NCBI GenBank assembly: GCA_030151865.1
Contig: JASLCK010000151.1
Span: 1-20,688 of the forward strand
Reading direction: 5' to 3'
Source of the DNA: Rhodospirillaceae bacterium
Lineage (GTDB): Bacteria; Pseudomonadota; Alphaproteobacteria; Rhodospirillales; Magnetospirillaceae
Length of the DNA stretch: 20,688 nucleotides
A model generated the notes under the pieces. The model did no database searches. It saw only the letters and a list, made by a program, of their open reading frames with translations, and was not told where the DNA came from. Shown piece after piece: positions 6,322 to 13,365 of the stretch. The translations under genes and the position numbers were made by a program. Numbering within the stretch: the first letter of the stretch is position 1; every line of letters starts with the position of its first letter.

Positions 6322-8295
6322 TCAGGTGGACCGCACCGCCTGAATGAACGTCGCCACCTCCTGACGCAGCCGATCAGATTCAGACGATAGGCTGGTGGCC
6401 AGGGACAGCACCTGACCCGCCGCCGTATCCGTCTGATTGGCGGCGGCGGACACGTCGGCGATATTGCTGGAAACTTCGCGGGTGCCATCGGCAGCCTGCT
6501 GGACGTTGCGGGAAATCTCGCCGGTCGCCGCCCCTTGCTCCTCGATGGCGGCGGCAATGGCGACGGTGATTTCATTGATCTGGCCGATGGTCTGACCAAT
6601 GCTGCCGATATCGGCCACCGCTTCGGCGGTGGCCGCCTGGATACCCTGGACCTGGGTCTGGATTTCCTGGGTGGCGCGCGCCGTCTGATCGGCCAGGGCC
6701 TTAACCTCGGCGGCAACCACGGCGAAACCCTTGCCCGCCTCACCGGCGCGTGCCGCTTCGATGGTGGCGTTCAGGGCCAAAAGATTGGTCTGGCTGGCGA
6801 TGCCTTGGATCATCACCACCACCTGATCAATCTTCTGCGCCGCCTCGGCCAGCGCTTCGACCGAACGGCTGCTGCGGTTGGCCTGTTCGGCGGCATGGTT
6901 GGCGATGGTGGTGGATTGATCGACCTGACGGGCAATCTCGCCAATGGACGCCGCCAATTGCTCGGACGCACTGGCCACGGTCTGCACGTTGGAAGACGTG
7001 CCTTCAACGACGCGGGCAACGGCGGCGCTTTGATGGGTGGTGCGCTCCGACGTCGTGGTCATGGACTGGGCAGCGGTGCGCAGTTCGCCCGATGATTGAG
7101 CCACCGCATCCACCACATGGCTGACGCTGCGCTGGAAATCGGTCACCAGCCGATCCAGCATTTCCCGCTTCTGCGCTTCCGCCCGATGCTGGGCGGCGGC
7201 GTTGGCTTCCTCCAGCGCCTGCTTTTCCAGCAGATTGTGACGGAACACACTTAAGGCGTCGGCCATCTGGCCAATTTCATCCTTGCGGTCCAGACCCGGA
7301 ATGGTCTGATCGGCATCGCCCTTGGCCAAGGCCTGCATGGCGCGGGTCATCACGACGATGGGATGCGCCACCAGACGGGTGATCAGCCACCCCAACAGGG
7401 GCACGATCACCAGCAGCGAGGCCAGAACGCTGATCAACAGGGTATGACGCAGTGTCTCCAGCGGCGCCAAAACCTTGGCGCGGTCCATTGACACGCCGAC
7501 ATACCACTTCACCGTCGGCAACCCCGAAATGGGATAGAAGCGCACGATGGCATCCCCCTGCTCGGCCTGCATGTCGGCATTGACAACCGCATCGGGCTTG
7601 ATGCCGAACGGCTTCATGATTTTTTGCTCATCCGGATGGACCAGCACGGTCCCTTCGCCATCCACCAGGAAGACGAAGCCCTTGCCGCCCAGATTGAGCG
7701 AGCGCAAGAAGCTTTGCAGCGCGTCCAGCGGCAGGTCGGTTCCCGCCACCCCCTGCAAAGCCCCGCCGCGGCTGATGGGGCTGACAACGCTGATCACCAG
7801 CTTTTTGGTGGTGGCATCAACATAGGGGGCCGTCAAAGCAATCTGCTTGGCCTTGACCGCCGTGTCGTACCAGGGACGCTTGCGCGGATCATATCCGGCA
7901 GGCAGCGGCAGCGTATTGGACGTGATGAACGAACCATCCGCATCGACGCCAAAATACACTTCCGAGAAGGTTTGATTGAAGGTCGGGCGCTTGACCAGCT
8001 TGGGGATTTCGGCGCTGTCGCTGTTGGTGATGTCCTCGGCCAGATCGCGCACCAGCAACAAACGACCGTCCAACCATTTTTGGATGCCATCCGCCGCCGA
8101 CGTGCCGGTCGAGCCGACTTCCTGGCCGATTTCCGAAATCAGCGTGTTGCTGGAAACATTGTAAATCCAATATCCCAGCACGCTGAAGGAAACGACGATC
8201 AGCAGCGCGGAAACGATCAGGATTTTATAAATAAACCGCTGGCGGCGCGCGGAAGCACCGCCGGAAGTTTGCGGATTATTCAACTGATAGCTCAT
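6322..8295 (-). CDS. methyl-accepting chemotaxis protein, dCache sensor with amino-acid-binding signature
   Basis: Product of 657 residues. The start is the ATG at 8295, preceded by AAGGTG at a 6-nt spacing; an upstream in-frame ATG at 8367 has no ribosome site and would put extra residues before the first helix. Order: TM1 at about 23-45; a periplasmic double-Cache domain; TM2 at about 284-308; HAMP to about 359; and a cytoplasmic signalling domain whose hairpin tip (about 500-538) is the canonical ASQTNLLALNATIEAARAGE...GFAVVAAEVKALAD. The membrane-distal Cache module contains YDPRKRPWY (Tyr135, Arg140, Trp142, Tyr143), then PYVD (Tyr158, Asp160) and GTD (Asp187). This set and its spacing match the amino-acid-binding motif known for dCache receptors such as Pseudomonas PctA. 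It would signal through CheA/CheW encoded elsewhere. There is no C-terminal CheR-tethering pentapeptide; it ends in AVRST. Confidence 0.95.
   Translation of the reverse strand: MSYQLNNPQTSGGASARRQRFIYKILIVSALLIVVSFSVLGYWIYNVSSNTLISEIGQEVGSTGTSAADGIQKWLDGRLLLVRDLAEDITNSDSAEIPKLVKRPTFNQTFSEVYFGVDADGSFITSNTLPLPAGYDPRKRPWYDTAVKAKQIALTAPYVDATTKKLVISVVSPISRGGALQGVAGTDLPLDALQSFLRSLNLGGKGFVFLVDGEGTVLVHPDEQKIMKPFGIKPDAVVNADMQAEQGDAIVRFYPISGLPTVKWYVGVSMDRAKVLAPLETLRHTLLISVLASLLVIVPLLGWLITRLVAHPIVVMTRAMQALAKGDADQTIPGLDRKDEIGQMADALSVFRHNLLEKQALEEANAAAQHRAEAQKREMLDRLVTDFQRSVSHVVDAVAQSSGELRTAAQSMTTTSERTTHQSAAVARVVEGTSSNVQTVASASEQLAASIGEIARQVDQSTTIANHAAEQANRSSRSVEALAEAAQKIDQVVVMIQGIASQTNLLALNATIEAARAGEAGKGFAVVAAEVKALADQTARATQEIQTQVQGIQAATAEAVADIGSIGQTIGQINEITVAIAAAIEEQGAATGEISRNVQQAADGTREVSSNIADVSAAANQTDTAAGQVLSLATSLSSESDRLRQEVATFIQAVRST
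6728..6798 (-). repeat. MCP hairpin-tip DNA repeat, copy 1 of 3
   Basis: These 71 bp encode part of the signalling tip of the dCache receptor. By eye they match 9410-9480 at 67 of 71 positions and 11583-11653 at 64 of 71. The similarity is as strong at third codon positions as elsewhere, so the three receptor genes could exchange sequence here. Confidence 0.75.
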
Positions 8296-8353
8296 CGTTT
8301 TCACCTTGATGGGATCGCGTGACAGGCGCATCCCGTTCCCCAGAATAGAAACT

Positions 8354-8372
8354 ATAGATTGATACAATCTAT
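8354..8372. promoter_or_regulatory. perfect inverted repeat, candidate operator upstream of the dCache receptor
   Basis: ATAGATTG and CAATCTAT are perfect 8-bp inverted arms around a 3-bp spacer. The site lies about 59-77 bp upstream of the receptor ATG at 8295. Its symmetry and position suit a dimeric repressor or activator site. It is not followed by a T-run, so it is unlikely to be a terminator. No regulator can be named from the sequence. Confidence 0.4.
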
Positions 8373-8585
8373 TCCATCACCCCATTTGTGACAGAATATT
8401 TACAGTCAACAATTGTAAACCAGGGAATATTGAACAATAAATATAAAATTTAATGATTGATCATAGGTATTATGTCAGGCGGAACAAAGGATGATATCAA
8501 TCAAAATATTTTAACCTTCGGATAAATGGGAAATTATTCCAGTATAAATATTAATAATAAATATTATTGAATTCAAAAATACTTA

Positions 8586-8620
8586 ATAAAAAAGAAGGGG
8601 CCCGCTATATAGCAGGCCCC
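8586..8620 (-). terminator. intrinsic terminator of the CZB chemoreceptor gene
   Basis: On the minus strand GGGGCC...GGCCCC arms (8597-8620) form a long stem that includes one U-G wobble, followed directly by TTCTTTTTT (about 8588-8596). The wobble is an A-C mismatch when read on the plus strand, so the structure favours minus-strand transcripts. It lies 30 bp beyond the stop codon at 8650. Confidence 0.9.
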
Positions 8621-8649
8621 ATCAAAAATCCACACGCTTAATAGAATTG

Positions 8650-10968
8650 TCAGTTTTTGACAGATTTACTCAATTGATCGAGCAAATTCAGAACTTCGTG
8701 TGACGCGTCGTTCAGATGTTCGGCTTCGACGAAAGCTTCTTCTGTGCGACCGGCCTCATGCAGTTCCAACGCTTTGCGGCCATGATCATGCACCCGCTTA
8801 TGGGGCTCCAGCAGCTTTTGATAAGCCGGTTGGCGGCGTATCTCCTCGCTCGCGGCGTTTTCATACCATTTGCCCAAACGGCAATGATGGTGGTCGGCCA
8901 GGGTGCAGGCCTGCAACTGGCTTCGCTCGGCCAGACGTTCGATGATGCTGCGCTTAAAGCGGGTGTGATCGTTCTTGGCGATTTCCAAGATGGCGTCGCC
9001 ATCCATCTTTTTGGCGAATTCCTCGATACGGTCATCCAGCACCTTGGCGGTTTCGCCCAGTGCACCCAGAACCGTATCGATTTCATGCATGTTGGTGTCC
9101 GACAGATCGGCAATGCGCGCCGTGCCGCTCGACACCTCGGTCGAGGCGCGGTTTTGCTCGGCCAAAATGGCGGCAATATCGCGCATCCGGGCGGTCACGC
9201 TATCGACCCGCCCGGCGATGGCGTCCAGACGCCCGGTTACCTGAGCCACGGCTTCGCGGCCTTCCTGGGCGGTGCCGGTGCTTTGGTCCATGGCACTCAA
9301 GGCAACATCTACCTCGCCGCGCAGCCCGTCGATCCGTTGACGAATATCCACCGTGGCATGGGCGGTTTGATTGGCCAGATTTTTGACCTCACCCGCCACC
9401 ACGGCAAAGCCCTTGCCCGCATCACCGGCACGCGCCGCTTCGATGGTGGCGTTCAGGGCCAATAGATTGGTCTGGCTGGCAATCGCCTCGATCTGATCGA
9501 CGATGGTGACGATATGCCCCGCCGCATCGGCCAGGGTCTGCATTTTCACCCCGACATCGGCCACCGCCGCCATCATGGCGTCCGAGGCATTGCGCGCCGT
9601 CTCGGCGGCCCCGACGCCCTCGCGGGCGGCTGCCTCGGCGGTTCCAGCCTCGCTGGCGGCGACTTCCGAGTTTTGGGCGATGGTATTGACCGATGCGACC
9701 ATTTCCTCGATGGCCGCCGCCATCTTCTGGCTTTCTTCGGCGGCGCGGCGCACCGACAACAGCATGCGCGCCACCACGATGGCCGCTTCATTGCATTGGA
9801 TGGCGGCACTCACCACCCCCTGCAATTGGTACTGCATGCTGGCTTCCAGCATCTTGCGGCCAACGGCCAGTTCATCGACCATGCGGGCCTGATCGGCCTC
9901 CAGCTTGGCGTGCTGCTCGGCTGAAACCAGAACCACCTGAACCCCACGCGCCAGGGTACCGATTTCGTCGCCGCGGTTTTGATGGTCGACCCGGGCCGAG
10001 AAATCATGTCGGCCAATGCGTTCCATCACATCGGCCATCTGAATGATCGGCCCCGTCACCTTGCGCGACGCAAAGATCGCCAACAGCAGCACCAACAGCA
10101 ACGCCACAGCAACAACGACGCCAATGGTTTGATGGGCGCCCGACAGTTCCTTCAGGAACGGCGAAGCGTCCAACACCACTTCCGCCACGCCAATGGCCGA
10201 ACCGGCATAATCCTTGACCACCGCGCCAGAGACCGCCACCGGCTTGCCCGCCAGTTGGGCCATACGCATCACCCGTTGGCCCGCCAGAATCTGCTGTGCT
10301 TCCTGATCGGTCAACAGCGTGCCGCCAAAGGTGCTGGCAAACGGCTTGAAGCCGTCGGCGCTCTTAAGACGCATCGCCACATCAACCGCAGCGTACTTTT
10401 TGAAACTGTCGAAGAACCCGGCCCCAAAGGTCAGGCCGTATTCGACCGTGCCAATATGCCGCCCCTGATCGCGCACCGGCACCACACCGCGCACACTTAA
10501 CCCGGACCGGCCCATTTCCAGACCGCGCTTGGGCGACACGGTTTTGTTGGCCTCCACCACCATGGGGCGGATCTGGCTCAGATCGTCGCCATATTTATCA
10601 GGCTGATGCAGACGCAGGAACGATGTGGCCGGGGGAAGATGGAACTGAATCTGTTCCACACCATAGCTTTTGCTCATCGACGCCATGACGGGCGCGCTCA
10701 ATTCCAGCAAATGCGACCGATCTCCCGCCGCCATGGCCGCAGACATTCCCGGCGTCACCGCCAATGCCTGCGCCAGAGCTTCAGCCTGAACGGCAACGGC
10801 AGAGGTCATGTCCTGGAACTGATCCAGGCGACTGTCCAGTTCGGTTTGTGCCGCCTGACGCACCAAAGATGAAGCATATTCGTTCGAGACATAGCCAACA
10901 GCTAAAGTTGTCAGAAACGACGAAACAACAACGATTGCGCTAAATTTGCTTGATATTCCCAACCGCAA
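8650..10968 (-). CDS. methyl-accepting chemotaxis protein with dCache_3-like sensor and C-terminal zinc-binding CZB domain
   Basis: Product of 772 residues starting at TTG (10968), chosen because AGAGGAG lies 10 nt upstream and the first residues lead straight into TM1 (about 8-28). The periplasmic region (about 30-278) contains IQFHLPPATSFLRLH, EANKT, GLEMGRSGLSVRGVVPV and HIGTVEYG, which I recognise as a dCache_3-type double Cache sensor; its ligand is unknown. TM2 is at about 281-300 and HAMP at about 301-353. The signalling hairpin is at about 495-535 (ASQTNLLALNATIEAARAGD). The last 110 residues are a CZB domain with its zinc ligands in place: His668, Cys696 in HCRLGKWY, His723 and His727 in PHKRVHDH. 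CZB domains in other receptors and cyclases respond to zinc availability or hypochlorous acid, so this receptor may combine a periplasmic ligand with a cytoplasmic metal/oxidant input. Confidence 0.94.
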   Translation of the reverse strand: MRLGISSKFSAIVVVSSFLTTLAVGYVSNEYASSLVRQAAQTELDSRLDQFQDMTSAVAVQAEALAQALAVTPGMSAAMAAGDRSHLLELSAPVMASMSKSYGVEQIQFHLPPATSFLRLHQPDKYGDDLSQIRPMVVEANKTVSPKRGLEMGRSGLSVRGVVPVRDQGRHIGTVEYGLTFGAGFFDSFKKYAAVDVAMRLKSADGFKPFASTFGGTLLTDQEAQQILAGQRVMRMAQLAGKPVAVSGAVVKDYAGSAIGVAEVVLDASPFLKELSGAHQTIGVVVAVALLLVLLLAIFASRKVTGPIIQMADVMERIGRHDFSARVDHQNRGDEIGTLARGVQVVLVSAEQHAKLEADQARMVDELAVGRKMLEASMQYQLQGVVSAAIQCNEAAIVVARMLLSVRRAAEESQKMAAAIEEMVASVNTIAQNSEVAASEAGTAEAAAREGVGAAETARNASDAMMAAVADVGVKMQTLADAAGHIVTIVDQIEAIASQTNLLALNATIEAARAGDAGKGFAVVAGEVKNLANQTAHATVDIRQRIDGLRGEVDVALSAMDQSTGTAQEGREAVAQVTGRLDAIAGRVDSVTARMRDIAAILAEQNRASTEVSSGTARIADLSDTNMHEIDTVLGALGETAKVLDDRIEEFAKKMDGDAILEIAKNDHTRFKRSIIERLAERSQLQACTLADHHHCRLGKWYENAASEEIRRQPAYQKLLEPHKRVHDHGRKALELHEAGRTEEAFVEAEHLNDASHEVLNLLDQLSKSVKN
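9410..9480 (-). repeat. MCP hairpin-tip DNA repeat, copy 2 of 3
   Basis: This is the signalling-tip segment of the CZB receptor and differs from the copy at 6728-6798 at only 4 of 71 positions. The two receptors are otherwise unrelated in their sensor domains. Confidence 0.75.
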
Positions 10969-10978
10969 CGGTTTCTTG

Positions 10979-10985
10979 CTCCTCT
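10979..10985 (-). promoter_or_regulatory. ribosome binding site that decides a TTG start
   Basis: Read on the minus strand this is AGAGGAG, a strong Shine-Dalgarno sequence 10 nt before the TTG at 10968. No ATG or GTG is suitably placed, so the CZB chemoreceptor most likely starts with TTG. Confidence 0.7.
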
Positions 10986-11091
10986 GACTGCCCCATGCCT
11001 TGGCGGCATTACATGCACACCCACCGATAGAATTGACGTTTATTACATTTTTTACTGATTTGAAACGTGAAATTAGAGTGACGAGCCTTGC

Positions 11092-11119
11092 ATAAAAAGC
11101 CGTTACTCTGCCGCGTCAA
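11092..11119 (-). promoter_or_regulatory. possible sigma-70-type promoter for the CZB chemoreceptor
   Basis: On the minus strand TTGACG (11114-11119) and TTTTAT (11092-11097) are separated by 16 bp, about 125 bp upstream of the TTG start. The -35 is good (5 of 6) and the -10 is weak (4 of 6). This is a tentative call made by eye in an AT-rich spacer. Confidence 0.25.
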
Positions 11120-11123
11120 ACGT

Positions 11124-11157
11124 TTGGGGCGGGGGCCGAACACGACCCCCGCCCCAA
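11124..11157 (-). terminator. hairpin downstream of the sCache_2 chemoreceptor, probable terminator
   Basis: A perfect 12-bp GC-rich stem (11124-11135 with 11146-11157) encloses a 10-nt loop, 20 bp beyond the stop at 11177. No real U-run follows on the minus strand, so it may be a weak or Rho-assisted terminator or an mRNA 3'-end protecting structure. Confidence 0.6.
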
Positions 11158-11176
11158 TCAGTCCGATGTAAAACAG

Positions 11177-12856
11177 TTAACCTTGACGGATGCGCCCGAC
11201 GAACTGCTCGACCTCACGGCTCAACAATTCCGACTGCCGCGACAGATCCGACGCCGCTTCCAGCACATGGGTCGCACCCAAGCCGGTTTCCTGAGACGCC
11301 GAAGTCACGCCGGAAATATTGTCGGATACCTCCCGCGTGCCTGCGGCGGCTTCATCCACATTGCGGGCGATTTCCTGGGTGGCCGCGCCCTGCTCTTCCA
11401 CAGCCGAAGCAATGGTCGAGGAAATCTGACTGATCTCGGAAATCGTATGGGTGATTTCCTTGATGGCGGCCACCGCTTCGGTGGTTGCGCCTTGAACCCC
11501 GGCGATGTGCTGGGAAATTTCTTCGGTGGCTTTGGCCGTCTGGTTGGCCAGGGTTTTGACCTCGCCCGCCACCACGGCGAAACCCTTGCCGGCCTCTCCG
11601 GCGCGCGCCGCCTCGATGGTGGCGTTCAAGGCCAACAGATTGGTTTGGCTGGCAATGTCCTGGATCAGATTGACCACATCGCCAATCAGATTGGCCGAAC
11701 TGGCCAGACTGTTGACGATGCCGTTGGTTTTCTCCGCCTGAGCCACCGCCGCATTGGCCACTTCCGCCGCGGCATTGACCTGACGGCTGATCTCGCGGAT
11801 CGACGACGACAATTCCTCGGCGGCGGCGGCGACCGTTTGCACGTTGCTGCTAGCCCGTTCCGATGCCGTGGCCACCGTCCCCGCCCGCTGGCAGGCGGTG
11901 TCGGCCACCGACGACATGGATTTGGCCGTACCCTGCATTTGCCCGGCAGCCGAGGCCACGGCCTGCACCACCCCCTTGACGCTGGCGTCGAAGTGGTCGG
12001 CCAGTTCGTTCATCAGGCGGCGCTTTTCTTCCTCGGCCCGCTGCTTTTCCTGTTCCTGGGCATCGCGCAGATGGGCAGCTTCGGCGGCATCGTTGCGCAG
12101 CACCTCGATGGAGCGGCCCAAAACGCCGATTTCATCATGCCGTTCGGCTTCCTCGACCTGAACCGAAAAGTCATGTTGGGCCAGCCGCTGCGTCACCGCC
12201 ACCAGATGGTTCAGCGGACGGGTGATGTTGCGGGCCAACCACAGCCCCACCGTCAGCATGACCACGGCCACCGCGCCGATGATCAAGGCTAAGTGAGTGG
12301 CAATCTTCAGGAATTCGGCATCGACATCATCAATATAAAGGCCGGTGGTAATCACCCACTGCCAGGGCACGAAACTGCCCGCATAGCTGGCCTTGGGCAC
12401 CGGCGTGGTTTGCCCGGGTCGAGGAAACAGGTAAAACACCGGACCGCCGCCGGCTTGCGCCGCTTCGACGGATTTGCGGATAAACTCGACCCCGTTGCTG
12501 TCCTTGGAATCCATCCGGCTGGTTCCCTCCAGCTCGGGCATCGAGGAATGCAGAACGGCGATACCCGCATAGTTATAGATGGTGAAATATTCACCCTTGC
12601 CATAGCGGATCTTACGCAACTGTTCCTTGGCCAGTTTTTGCGCCGTCGCTTCATCAAATTCGCCGGCCTGGGACCGGTCATAATAGCTTTGCGTGATGGC
12701 GCGCGCGCTTTCGACAAGGCTCTTCACCTTATCGACGCGGTCATCCGTCATTGTGGAACGCACAAAATAAAGAGAAACGGCCGCCAGAACAGCGACCCCC
12801 AACAGGCCCGCCAATACAAGCGAAACCAGCTTAGCCGATATGCCAAAACGCTTCAC
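11177..12856 (-). CDS. methyl-accepting chemotaxis protein with sCache_2-like sensor
   Basis: Product of 559 residues starting at GTG (12856) with GAAGGGGG 6 nt upstream. TM1 is at about 11-32. The single-Cache sensor at about 35-185 shows the family pattern: GKGEYFTIYNYAGIAVLHSSMPELEG, DSNGVEFIRKSVE, GGGPVFYLFPRPG and WQWVITTGLYIDDVD (given in pieces). TM2 is at about 187-209 and HAMP at about 207-260. The signalling hairpin tip at about 402-442 is canonical. There is no CheR-binding pentapeptide; it ends in GRIRQG. Related sCache_2 receptors such as Pseudomonas McpP sense small carboxylates, so acetate, pyruvate or similar acids are reasonable guesses; the ligand is not proved by sequence. 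It is the first gene of the minus-strand receptor series and diverges from the giant-protein operon. Confidence 0.95.
   Translation of the reverse strand: MKRFGISAKLVSLVLAGLLGVAVLAAVSLYFVRSTMTDDRVDKVKSLVESARAITQSYYDRSQAGEFDEATAQKLAKEQLRKIRYGKGEYFTIYNYAGIAVLHSSMPELEGTSRMDSKDSNGVEFIRKSVEAAQAGGGPVFYLFPRPGQTTPVPKASYAGSFVPWQWVITTGLYIDDVDAEFLKIATHLALIIGAVAVVMLTVGLWLARNITRPLNHLVAVTQRLAQHDFSVQVEEAERHDEIGVLGRSIEVLRNDAAEAAHLRDAQEQEKQRAEEEKRRLMNELADHFDASVKGVVQAVASAAGQMQGTAKSMSSVADTACQRAGTVATASERASSNVQTVAAAAEELSSSIREISRQVNAAAEVANAAVAQAEKTNGIVNSLASSANLIGDVVNLIQDIASQTNLLALNATIEAARAGEAGKGFAVVAGEVKTLANQTAKATEEISQHIAGVQGATTEAVAAIKEITHTISEISQISSTIASAVEEQGAATQEIARNVDEAAAGTREVSDNISGVTSASQETGLGATHVLEAASDLSRQSELLSREVEQFVGRIRQG
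11583..11653 (-). repeat. MCP hairpin-tip DNA repeat, copy 3 of 3
   Basis: This is the signalling-tip segment of the sCache_2 receptor. It differs from the copy at 6728-6798 at 7 of 71 positions and is the most diverged of the three. Confidence 0.7.
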
Positions 12857-13036
12857 TACACACCCCCTTCAACAAAGGTGTGGAAAGGCGCCGTCCCCAC
12901 CAGCCCGCTTTCCAATGCATCGAAGCATATCCCACAAAGCTTATTTAAAAAGGGCTCATAGATTGGGCAAAAGGTTGCACCATATAACCGAAAGATTAGA
13001 AACGTTGCCGTCAGAAAACATCAGCCAAAAACATTC

Positions 13037-13049
13037 TTAACATTGTTAA
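13037..13049. promoter_or_regulatory. perfect palindrome, candidate operator in the divergent spacer
   Basis: TTAACA and TGTTAA are exact inverted arms around a single T. The site is about 180 bp upstream of the sCache_2 receptor start and 310 bp upstream of the giant gene. In such AT-rich DNA a 13-bp palindrome could be chance. Confidence 0.3.
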
Positions 13050-13124
13050 AATTTATAACAATTCATCATCCGAAATATTACCGACCCGCACGATGCAAAT
13101 GCTAATTTGGAATATAACCAATTT

Positions 13125-13154
13125 AAGACATCATTCCTTTTCGTAGGATATAAT
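13125..13154 (+). promoter_or_regulatory. candidate sigma-70 promoter for the giant-protein/A2M operon
   Basis: A perfect TATAAT (13149-13154) is preceded, after 18 bp, by AAGACA (13125-13130), which matches 4 of 6 bases of the -35 consensus. If used, transcription would begin near 13161 and give a leader of about 200 nt containing the start-codon hairpin. Confidence 0.4.
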
Positions 13155-13320
13155 GTAATATTTCCAAACATTAAATAACTACTTTAGCGAAACATATCAA
13201 CAATAGCACCCGCATAGAGGGCAAACTGCTCCACGCAAAAAAAGCGTCCGATCATCTTCTTCATGATCGTCAGAATGAAGATGTCTCGCTTGCATATGCA
13301 ATTTGCAGACGTATCATCAT

Positions 13321-13365
13321 CCCCACCTCGCGTTATGGGCATGGCATAGGGGGTGTGAGGTGGGG
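13321..13365 (+). promoter_or_regulatory. leader hairpin that pairs the GTG start codon of the giant gene
   Basis: CCCCACCTC (13321-13329) is perfectly complementary to GAGGTGGGG (13357-13365), and the stem can continue inward through mixed G-U and C-G pairs. The GTG start (13360-13362) is fully inside the right arm. The Shine-Dalgarno AGGGGG (13348-13353) falls in or next to the loop. Such a structure would hinder ribosome access and could be a control point. If translation instead begins at the TTG at 13303, the hairpin would be inside the coding region. Confidence 0.5.

Larger units (their letters stand above)
8296..8649. other. 354-bp AT-rich spacer between two chemoreceptor genes
   Basis: No gene is seen here. 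The centre (about 8341-8590) is strikingly AT-rich compared with the flanking genes. It holds the ribosome site and leader of the dCache receptor, an inverted repeat at 8354-8372, a weaker one at 8399-8419 (TTTACA, 9-nt gap, TGTAAA), and at its right end the terminator of the neighbouring receptor gene. The promoter of the dCache receptor must lie here, but no convincing -35/-10 pair stands out on the minus strand. I also see no good match to the flagellar sigma-28 or sigma-54 consensus. Confidence 0.7.
12857..13359. other. 503-bp AT-rich divergent spacer
   Basis: No gene is supported here. It separates the minus-strand sCache_2 receptor from the plus-strand giant-protein operon, so it should hold both promoters. 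Visible elements: the receptor ribosome site (12863-12870); a perfect TTAACA-T-TGTTAA palindrome (13037-13049); a TATAAT hexamer facing right (13149-13154); a small imperfect hairpin (13058-13064 region excluded; arms TCTTCAT at 13258-13264 and ATGAAGA at 13275-13281); a 12-bp palindrome TTGCATATGCAA (13290-13301); and the start-codon hairpin at 13321-13365. Short open frames crossing it have no ribosome site and look like chance. Confidence 0.7.

Noticed and set aside
3045..6347. An 1100-codon open frame on the plus strand opposite the coiled-coil gene
   Set aside because: It is the antisense shadow of the 25-residue repeat array. GC-biased codons keep stops out of the opposite strand. It overlaps the upstream gene and the terminator, and has no ribosome site or recognisable domain.
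8453..8500. FNR/CRP-like sites (TGATTGATCA, TGATATCA) upstream of the dCache receptor
   Set aside because: Neither fits TTGAT-N4-ATCAA or the CRP consensus; short palindromes are expected in such AT-rich DNA.
8716..9465. A 249-codon plus-strand frame opposite the CZB receptor, and similar ones opposite the other receptors
   Set aside because: All mirror the conserved MCP signalling domains; none has a ribosome site or known domain.
12840..13040. A 66-codon plus-strand frame in the divergent spacer
   Set aside because: It begins inside the receptor gene, has no ribosome site, and its composition is that of AT-rich spacer DNA.
13303..13359. TTG at 13303 as the start of the giant protein
   Set aside because: It has no Shine-Dalgarno, and the extra 19 residues precede an otherwise typical basic N-terminus and membrane segment. 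GTG at 13360 has AGGGGG at 6 nt.
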